A stretch of 64,000 nucleotides of DNA from the NCBI GenBank assembly GCA_002946415.1, contig NJPS01000070.1, forward strand, positions 310,001 to 374,000, given 5' to 3'. A program made the translations under genes and the position numbers. Of this stretch, positions 55,898 to 64,000 are shown in pieces. The notes beneath the pieces are model-generated. The model had not been told where the DNA came from. It worked only from the letters and a program-made list of their open reading frames with translations, and did not search any database. How positions within the stretch are numbered: position 1 is the first letter of the stretch; every line of letters begins with the position of its first letter. This DNA comes from Rutstroemia sp. NJR-2017a BVV2 (Eukaryota; Ascomycota; Leotiomycetes; Helotiales; Rutstroemiaceae).

Positions 55898-58079
55898 TTA
55901 TGCGAGTAGAATACTCACATTTCTGGAGTTTCCCTCCAAAGCTTCACCGTCCATAAAATCATCCAGATAAGTGTCTCCAACCAATTGATATGTGCCATCC
56001 CCGGTCTCTCGAATAACAAAGGGTACTTGAAAGCCAAGAAAAACCGCTACTGCATCCCCTTCTTTTAGTGCCACAGGGCCTAGACCAAGATGGCCTTGCG
56101 AAGTCACGAATGGTTTCCTCCCTCGGGCTCGCGTCGACATCATGCCGATATATTTATAGCCTCTTACTTCAACAAAAGACTCACGGTCCACTCTTGCTGG
56201 CATACCGTTCCTCACCATTATCTCCAGCATACCATGTGCCCGGAGAGTCTCCTCATCTGCACCGATCCATTGCAGCATCGCAGCAGCTTTTAGCCCCTCT
56301 GTGTTCGTTCGTGAATATTCGCTTGCGGCATCCGCTGTCGAGGTACGGAAAACACATAGGTGGTGCTCGTCTCTACTATGGTTTTTTCCACCCCATTCGA
56401 CAGGAAGCATACTCAGACCAAGCAGGACTCGAATCCATTCCTGGGACCAGCCAATCATATTGCCTCCACCATCTGCAATTTCATTATATGTCTTCCCAAT
56501 GGCGCGGACTTTGTCCACCACCACGCTATAAAGGCCGAGGAGAGGTTCATTTTTGGTGGTCCGAGAAAACTCGTTTCGCGGCCGGGATTCACCAGAAGCG
56601 CTGTATTGTGGCAGCAGTAAGGGCTCGTAGGATCTAGGGCACTTTGTAGATGCAACGTAAGAGGTATTGAGAAGTCGGGGACCCAATATGGTAGGCTCGG
56701 AACTTTTTTGGGGAGTTGGCAAAGTGAAAGAAGTGAGAGATGGCCTTCTCTTAACAATGCTGTAGTTGTAGCTTCGTATACTTCATGACAAGGTAATCGG
56801 TAATCTGGCACGATGCCCAAGACATCCCTATCACTCTCTAATCCAAGGAGCCCGTAAATCTTGTCCTGCGGTTGAGTGGACTCCATCCTATGCACTCTAA
56901 ACGCAGCACGCAGCAAGTCCAGTTGGTTCCACACAGGTTACCCTGAGCAAAGCTAGTAGATAAAGTGAGCGCTGCTTCAAGACGACACCGGTCCCAAAAA
57001 CCATATTAGGGCGCGGATAAAAGCTGGCCAGCCCAATAGCCTCTTCGTACTCTGTTAGGCGGCTGTCGGTGGTATGTGTCAACTTCGTAACGACACTGCG
57101 GAACATAGTGAATGCATCCAGAGCCGCCGTGCACCTTGCGCGAGTCAACTTCTTCTTGTCTATTGACAAGTCAGATCGGTAGAGGTCCTAGAGTATTGGT
57201 TGGCTTCGAGTGGCTGGTGAAGAGCTCAGAAGCTGCCCACCTACCAAGCACATGGAAGTACAGGGCTATATTCAACATACCGCAAACGAACCCTACAGTC
57301 TTTGCAACGGCAAATTCTTGCAGGATCCAGATACGACTCCACCACCCGCGTTTGAACAACGCAGCCATTCCTTTGAGTGGGAAACACATCGAAGCGTCAT
57401 GTCGATTACTAAGTTTGTAGTAGAGATCACAGATCCGGTGTAGAGGGACACTGTATGTCCCATCTGATTCATCACTCCTAGCCACAGAGAATACGATGTT
57501 TCCACCACCAGGAGAGGCTCCTTTGTCCCGGATCTCCACTGGCTTCATGAAAAGCTCTGCCCACTTCTGGCGTATTGGCTGCGTAAGACCCGAGATGTTG
57601 CAAAGCAAGGCTTTCTCTCCAAGTATGTTCAGATAGTCCATTACTTCATCACTCGTATCATCGGCTGGACCAAGCCAGACTGTGACGTGCATTGCTCGAT
57701 GGTAGATTTCGCGCATGAGCTGCACCTGGTCGCTCTTCTCCACGCTGTTCTGATGGTCGAGGCACACTGCGTCAACCCACAGGATCCTGCTTGAGTCCAG
57801 CCTCAGGTGAAGAAGAGCAGAGTGCAGGTTCCGGGTGACCTACATGAAAATATTGTTCACATATATGGGCAAGGTATCTTTGGGATCACCCCAAGTGTAG
57901 GATTAAGCAACATAAGGAGGTGCCTTGTCGAGCGGGACTACGGACAACTCGCAATAAATGTCCTGCTCATCGCGGAGCGGTGTTCGACGAATACGGCTGA
58001 TAAGGCTTCTGCGTTGGAGTGAGATAAGTCTTATGTCCCGGGAAGGATTGGCGAGGGGTGAATATTTGAAGTTCGTCAT
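55898..58079 (-). pseudogene. HET-domain (heterokaryon incompatibility) protein, disrupted
   Basis: A HET-type gene can be followed from the ATG at 58079. After APPYVA an in-frame TAA (57905-57903) precedes SYTWGDPKD, the HET start motif. A second stop TAG (57842-57840) follows NNIFM. The domain continues with ILWVDAVCLDHQN, QLMREIYHRAMHVTVWLGP and RGWWSRIWILQEF, all HET hallmarks. Further down, the frame changes near 57170, at about 56900 and again near 56600, between YWVPDFS and SASGESRPR. The end MDGEALEG is the usual C-terminal block. One or two of the frame changes could be introns, but the two stops inside the domain are not easily spliced out. I call it a pseudogene. Confidence 0.82.
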
Positions 58080-58575
58080 GATAAGGGTTAACACTATCCA
58101 TACGCATCTGAAAATGAAGCTATCTCGAGATAAATTGTAATTATTCTAAGTTAATTCTACCAATCGTACTTTGTATGAAGTCTCTAGATCAAATGACCGT
58201 CAGTGTTCCAAAACAGATTCTTGGTACGCCACGGTGCAGTTGTGCTCGCGTGGTCGCATGTGGCGCGCTTGGCCAGGCTGCAGTAGGGCGGCATCATTCT
58301 CGGATTCTCGCATCACAATTTGCTCTTCTGAATAGTTACAAACGTTCCTGAATATGAAATTCTTGCAGAATTTTGTTTGTCCCCTGAGAATTGGAAGTCT
58401 CTCCAGCATCTCATTGGGCAGCAATGGCGGGAACAAGCAGAAGTCGGTGTGTTTGTTGGCTCCCTCACCGGGAGTCATACGGTGAGTGAGAGGGATGGAT
58501 TATTGGACTTAAAAGCATCCCAGGTCCCTGATTTGAGATCCTACTTTCGTCACACATCGCACAATATATCGCACA
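58080..58575. other. divergent intergenic region
   Basis: Between the HET pseudogene and the HD-domain gene. No specific site recognised. Confidence 0.4.
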
Positions 58576-59250
58576 ATGTCTGAGCCGCAAGAATTGATCA
58601 AGAAGGTGGAAGGGCGCGTCAGGGAGTTCATGGCGAAATACGATGCCTCGCACGACTTCAACCACATCAAACGTGTCGTTCGCAGAGCCTACCTCATTCA
58701 CGACAAGATTATCGAAGCAGCTATCGATGCTGGGAACGAAGCGCCGAAGTATGACATGGCTACGATTACCCTTTCCGCGATGCTGCACGACATTGGGGAT
58801 AGGAAATACGTCCAGGACGGTCAAGACGCGACGACGATGGTACGCGACCTCCTTATCGAAGCCGGGGCGGACGACGATCTGGCGCAGAGAGTGCAAACCA
58901 TTTGCCTAGGCGTTTCATACAATTCGGAAATCAAAGATCTTGAGAAGGTCAGGAAGCTTATCGAACAATACCCGGAGCTGGCGATTGTCCAAGATGCGGA
59001 TCGTCTTGACAGCATTGGCGCAATTGGTATCGGACGCGCTTTCTGCTATGGTGGTGCGAAGACTGAGCGGTCTATGGATGAAACAATTGCAATCTTTGAT
59101 TCAAAGCTGCTGAAGTTGGAACCTCTCATGAAGACTGAACCTGGAAGAGAGATGGCTCAAGAAGCTACGGCGCGCTTGAGGGTGTTCAGACAGTGGTGGA
59201 AGGAGGAAATTGTTTTGGAGAACGAGTACGAAGTACGATTCACTTCCTAA
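58576..59250 (+). CDS. HD-domain phosphohydrolase
   Basis: Intronless, 224 aa. The metal-binding HD signature is complete: H in SHDFNHIKRV (about residues 25-34), the HD pair in AMLHDIGDRKY (about 68-78) and a distal Asp in DADRLDSIGAIGIGRAF (about 141-157). This matches the small soluble fungal/bacterial HD hydrolases related to E. coli YedJ, which hydrolyse phosphoester or nucleotide substrates. There is no membrane span or signal peptide, so it should be cytosolic. The substrate is not predictable. It looks intact and unrelated to its neighbours. Confidence 0.92.
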   Translation: MSEPQELIKKVEGRVREFMAKYDASHDFNHIKRVVRRAYLIHDKIIEAAIDAGNEAPKYDMATITLSAMLHDIGDRKYVQDGQDATTMVRDLLIEAGADDDLAQRVQTICLGVSYNSEIKDLEKVRKLIEQYPELAIVQDADRLDSIGAIGIGRAFCYGGAKTERSMDETIAIFDSKLLKLEPLMKTEPGREMAQEATARLRVFRQWWKEEIVLENEYEVRFTS

Positions 59251-59882
59251 ATCTCTTCATCCGGTAGAGAATTTGATGGGCGGCCTTGGTTTAAGGTTGG
59301 TGGCATTTGGGTTTGGATTTTGGTTTAGACAGTTCGATATCGACTTTGAAGTATTCATTGCTGTTGTGAGGCTCGAACAGAAGATTCGGAGTTACCGCAC
59401 CTCCTAATAATAATGTTTGTTTTCAGATGTTTTCTTTGTCTGCTACTTCGTGAACATTGGTTGCATTACGGCGCCAGCGGCCCTATTGGACTGAGGAAAA
59501 TCTGTATGGTTTCATGTGATGGCTTTCGGTAGTGCCGCACTTTTTCGTTCTTCAATCTGCATTTGCATTTGTTCACATGATATCTCGCACAAAGAGGCGG
59601 GGTTGTCGATCGCTGCAGCTACTAAGGTAACGAGGATTGTCATCCCTAAACCCCAGGAATTTGTCACCAAATAAGGAAGGTCACGGCATACCAATGCATG
59701 TTCTAGGGTGCTATCTTCTTGTGATGTAGTACTGCATAACGTTACAAGTTTTAATGAAGAATGGCCAACGTTATCGACCCCTCATCAATGCAGAATTCCA
59801 ACTTCAAAATACTGGTAGCTGGCCCTTTTCTTGCTGAGTTCCCATCATTCCACCGCTTCCGCTCGCACCATCTGCATTCGCC
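59251..59882. other. intergenic, promoter of the GH92 gene
   Basis: Nothing specific recognised in this 632-bp stretch. Confidence 0.4.
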
Positions 59883-62545
59883 ATGATGTTTAGAACATCG
59901 CTGCGACTACTCATCTTTTCCCTTCACCCTTCTTTCGCCCTCGCCAGCTGGAATACAACGAACTCTACGTCAACAAATTCGAGCTCTTTCGATGTTTTTC
60001 AATACCTGAATCTCCTAATTGGAACGGACAATGGGGGGAATGTCTTTGCCGGCGCAACTCTTCCCTATGGAATGGCAAAAGCAGTTGCTGATGTCAACGG
60101 TCAGAATACGGCTGGGTTCTCCAGTGATGGTAGTAGTGTGACAGGATTTTCACATATGCATGATTCGGGGACGGGAGGCAATCCATCGTTGGGAAATTTT
60201 CCATTATTTCCACAGTATTGTCCGGAGGATATCATTGACAACTGTCGGTTCCTGATTACCGATCGAGCAACTCCGTACCTAAATGGCTCCGTCGTGGCCA
60301 CACCAGGATATTTCAGTTTGGGATTGGCCACGGGAATCCAAGCGGAAATGACTACGACAGAGCATGCTGCCCTGTATCATTTCACTTTCCCTCCGGCTTC
60401 GTCCTCAAACGGCTCTGCCCTAAGTCCCTTGATTCTTTTGGACCTAACGGATCTTGCGGCAAGCAGGCAAAATGCTACTATCAGTTTGAGTGATGATGGC
60501 CGCATCAAAGCCAACGGGACATTCATCCCCAGTTTTGGAAGTGGATCGTTCATGTCCTATGTCTGTGTTGACTTCTCTGGGGCAAGCGTCTTGGATAGTG
60601 GTATATGGGTAAATAATCGGGCAGGGACTGAGCCGAAGGAGTTGTTTGTTACGAGAGGCATAAATCTATTCTACATCCAAGCAGGAGGTTTTATACGCTT
60701 CAATCGCCCCGCAAACGGAACAGTCAGTGCAAGAGTTGGTGTCAGCCTGGTTAGCTCTGATCAGGCGTGTCGAAATGCGGAGAACGAGATTCCTGGGCCG
60801 GAGTGGGACTTTACTACAATAAGGAAAACTGCTGAAGATGCTTGGAGAGAGAAGCTGAGTGTGGTGACGGTGGAGAGTGGTAATGTCAGTGATTCGTTGT
60901 TGACCAGTTTTTACAGTGCGATTTATAGAACAATGATGTCCCCACAGAATTATACTGGTGAGAATCCTCTGTGGGAGAGTTCTGAACCATACTTCGATTC
61001 ATTCTATTGGTACGTACTCAGGTGGTTTAAGAGGCTTGATTTGACAATCTTCTAGCATCTGGGATGCATTCAGATCGCAGCTGCCTTTCCTCACCATCAT
61101 TGACCCATCTGCGCTCTCTGAAATGATCCGAAGTCTCTTGGATACTTACAAGAACCTTGGCTGGCTTCCTGATTGTCGAATGAGTCTTTGCAAAGGTTTC
61201 ACTCAAGGTGGATCTAATGCCGACAATGTTATCGCGGACGCGTATGTTAAGAACCTCACAGGCATTGACTGGCAGCTTGCGTATGAGGCAGTCGTCAATG
61301 ACGCAGAGAATGAACCTCTAGACTGGTCTAATGAAGGACGTGGTGGTTTGATGTCTTGGAAATCACTGAACTATATTCCTTACCTCGATTATGATTACCT
61401 AGGGTTCGGTACCAACTCGAGAAGCATTTCCAGGACATTGGAATACTCTTACAACGACTTCTGTATCTCGACTTTGGGAAGGGGTCTAGGGAAGGCTGAT
61501 TACACCAAGTATTTTCAACGTGCGACGAATTGGAAGAATTTGTGGAAGGAAGATCAAACATCGTCAATCAAGGGAGTTGACACTGGGTTTACTGGATTCT
61601 TCCAACCAAAATATCTGAATGGTACATGGGGTTATCAGGACCCTATTCTCTGCAGTCCACTGGATTCGTTCTGTAGTTTGACATCGAACCCACAAGAGAC
61701 ATTCGAGGACAGCATTTGGGAATATCAATTGTAAGACATGGCTTTCTGCACTTATACACTAAGGCTAATGCTGCAATAGCTTCGTTCCACACGACGTAGC
61801 ATCTCTCGTCGGTCTTCTTGGAGGACCGGATGCGTTTATTTCTCGTCTAGACTACCTTCACACAAGTGGTCTCACAGACATCGGCAACGAACCGTCCTTC
61901 CTAACCGTCTTTCTGTATCATGTCTGTCCTCTTCACTCTCTTATTGTTACCTTTACTAATACATCCCAGTATGCAGGTCGACCCGCCCTCTCCTCTACCC
62001 GCGCACGCACATACATCCCCGGCTACTTCAACGACTCGACCACCGGCCTCCCCGGTAACGATGATACCGGCGCAATGGCATCATTCACTGCTTTCACTAT
62101 GATGGGGCTGTTCCCCAACCCAGGCCAGAATGTATATTTGATCATACCGCCGTTCTTCGAATCAGTAAGTTTCAGAGGTGAGGGAGGGAAGGTCAGCACG
62201 ATTAGAAATGTGGGATTCGATGGTGGAGTGAGGAATGTCTTCGTACAGAGTGCGAAGTTGAATGGGGAGGTATGGACGAAGAATTGGATGTAAGCTTATT
62301 TTTCTTGCTTGCTTGAGAATTGAGGTATTTGTGTGATGTGCTAGGAGGTTGATATATTCTTGGGAATTTGAATTTTCTGCAGGATTTGCATGTCAAACGA
62401 AGCTTACTAACTGTGTGGTAGTGGACATGAGTTCTTCACGGAGGGCATGACGCTGGAGCTGGTGGTGGGGGATACGGAAAGTGAGTGGGGGACGCGGGAG
62501 GAGGATTTGCCGCCTAGCATGAATACGGGGGAAATGAAGTTCTGA
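59883..62545 (+). CDS. secreted GH92 alpha-1,2-mannosidase-like glycosidase
   Basis: Five exons, 59883-61009, 61056-61730, 61780-61921, 61970-62289 and 62422-62545, encode 795 aa. An N-terminal signal peptide (about residues 1-21, ending near FALA) is followed by a Ser/Thr/Asn-rich stretch and several N-glycosylation sequons. Family-92 motifs run through it: YLNLLIGTDNGGNVFAGATL at the start of the N-terminal sandwich, GFSHMHDSGTGG, then IWDAFRSQLP and TQGGSNADNV in the (alpha/alpha)6 barrel. GNDDTGAMASFTAFTMMGLF follows near the C-terminus, containing the acidic active-site region. GH92 enzymes are calcium-dependent exo-alpha-mannosidases acting on N-glycans or fungal mannans. The gene looks intact. 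Confidence 0.93.
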
Positions 62546-64000
62546 TTATGACCCCCTTCACTCGGGCGAAACTCACTCGCCCTTACTGCATATATTTCAA
62601 ACATTGTTTATGAACATTGTGCCAAGTCTTCCAACTCACCGCACCCACTGTAGGCTTGCCGTAACTCGCCGTTACTATTCATTGGTTGTGGACGAATTGT
62701 GTAACCTCTGTCGGTAAGATCAATCCCACGCAAAGAAAGCCTTTTCCTAGTGGTGTGAGATACCGCAATCTCATCTTGGGCCATACATACAAAGATCTCC
62801 TAACCATAGACATCCCATACCAGACTTGCAGCAAGCACACCTCCACATACGCCTTCATATATCGCTACCTTTCTCCACAGACCACCATCCCTCACGAAGA
62901 CCAACACAGCCAGTGCACGTCCCAAAACCGAAAGCTTCATTGTCAACCTATCTCTCTTCTTCGCCGCAATCAAATAAAATGTGCTACGTTAAAAAATCAG
63001 CTTCAGTCTACCTCAAGCCACTGAGTCGAAAGACGATTGATGTAATGAAGATATGTACCCTATGGTGATGGAGCTCAGCGCAAGGGCATGGACAACGGAG
63101 ATTGATTCGATGTCCAACATCTCCGCATTTTTATTCGCGGCTGAGGATGAAAAAAGATTGACTGCTCCGTTTGCAATGGTTATTATTCCCTGGAGATACA
63201 AAACAGTCGATGAGGCGTGCATTGTTTTCCGTTTGGTCTCGGTTTGACTCTTGTGTTGGTGTGTCTCGTCTAGATCCGCTTTAATAATATCTTGTGTCCT
63301 TCCCTAGGTGGTGGCTTACGACTGTTTGATTAGTGATTCGATCTGTGTTTATTGCTGCGTTAGCATGAAGGATACTGTTGCGAGCGTTCATCGAATGTAA
63401 GATATACATACTGGATCTTGATGAAGTATCGAGAGAGTGCAAGTAAGTTCATTCAAAATTAGTTTCCCTCGCTGAGTAGTAGATAAGTTTTGCAAATGTG
63501 GATTTTCTGGGCTGATGTCGACCCAGTTCTTCCTATTTGCCAAGAGAACACTTGGACGGCTAATCTAACCTCGACCGGGTTGCATGATGACCAAGCCCTG
63601 GCACGGCACTGATGTCGTCGCATCAGCAAGGCTTGTATATCCAATCAGATATTTGATAAACAGCCATCAGTTGATCATTCAAATGCAGAAGGCCTGGAAA
63701 GGCAATCGTTCCTGAGGTCTTCACTAATTTCACTTCTACGAACGCTTTGGCAATGTTTAAGCGCCAGACATTTGCTTGTTGGGACGAGATTAATTTGATA
63801 TTCGAACAGTGTCCCGATCATGTGAGTTTCATCTTCATAAGAAACTAAACCTCGACTGGGACGATTACGGAAAAGGCTCCCTGACCCCTTTCTACCTTCA
63901 ATTCCACTGGGGTTCCTTACAAGTATTCTCCGCCGTCCACTCATTAATTTTATCCACCATCCACCCCGACTTATAAACGACGTTTCCATCATCCGACGGA
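62546..64000. other. right-hand 1.45 kb, nothing recognised
   Basis: Short ORFs of 60-112 codons occur on both strands without motifs or convincing splice structure. No RNA gene or repeat seen. Confidence 0.4.

Noticed and set aside
1..64000. tRNA, rRNA or CRISPR-like arrays
   Set aside because: No cloverleaf, rRNA or regularly spaced repeat array was noticed on reading both strands; a dedicated tRNA scan was not possible.

Overview
The window is nuclear DNA of a filamentous ascomycete (Pezizomycotina). Genes carry many 45-140 nt GT-AG introns with CTAAC/CTGAC-type branch sites, and the gene content is typical of that group: an iterative non-reducing polyketide synthase, a Zn2Cys6 regulator, and HET-, HeLo-, UstYa- and SAT4-type proteins. 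I cannot fix the class or genus from the sequence. Exon coordinates below were derived by hand from splice signals and reading phase. For every spliced gene called intact the summed exons are a multiple of three.

Region 1 (about 0.8-28.7 kb) is a polyketide gene cluster. Its core is a NR-PKS with domain order SAT-KS-AT-PT-ACP-ACP-TE (19457-12592, minus). Around it lie two P450s, a FAD monooxygenase, two O-methyltransferases, an NmrA-like protein, a cupin hidden by two introns, a membrane-anchored methyltransferase-like protein, a metallo-beta-lactamase-fold hydrolase and a Zn2Cys6 regulator. A truncated SDR lies at the left edge. The PKS should make and release a cyclised aromatic (probably naphthalene or naphthopyrone type) that the others oxidise and O-methylate. 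Sites of the AflR type (TCGN5CGR) occur in eight promoter intervals of the cluster, and six of them fit the tighter form TCGGN3CCGR. This suggests that the regulator at the right edge controls the set. A decayed MFS transporter (31983-30195) beside the regulator looks like a lost export pump.

Region 2 (about 32-44 kb) is mixed: a GNAT acetyltransferase, a UstYa-like (DUF3328) protein, a seven-helix SAT4/rhodopsin-type membrane protein, an amino-acid permease and a broken CYP52-like P450.

Region 3 (about 44.8-58 kb) carries self-recognition and cell-death type genes. A protein kinase-ankyrin protein is divergently transcribed from a HeLo-pseudokinase protein with the architecture of animal MLKL. 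A HET-domain pseudogene follows, with two small proteins between. Region 4 (58.5-62.6 kb) is housekeeping-like: an HD-domain hydrolase and a secreted GH92 alpha-mannosidase. The last 1.4 kb holds nothing I can recognise. Three short inverted-repeat elements (MITE-like) sit in gaps at 10.6, 25.3 and 29.5-29.8 kb.
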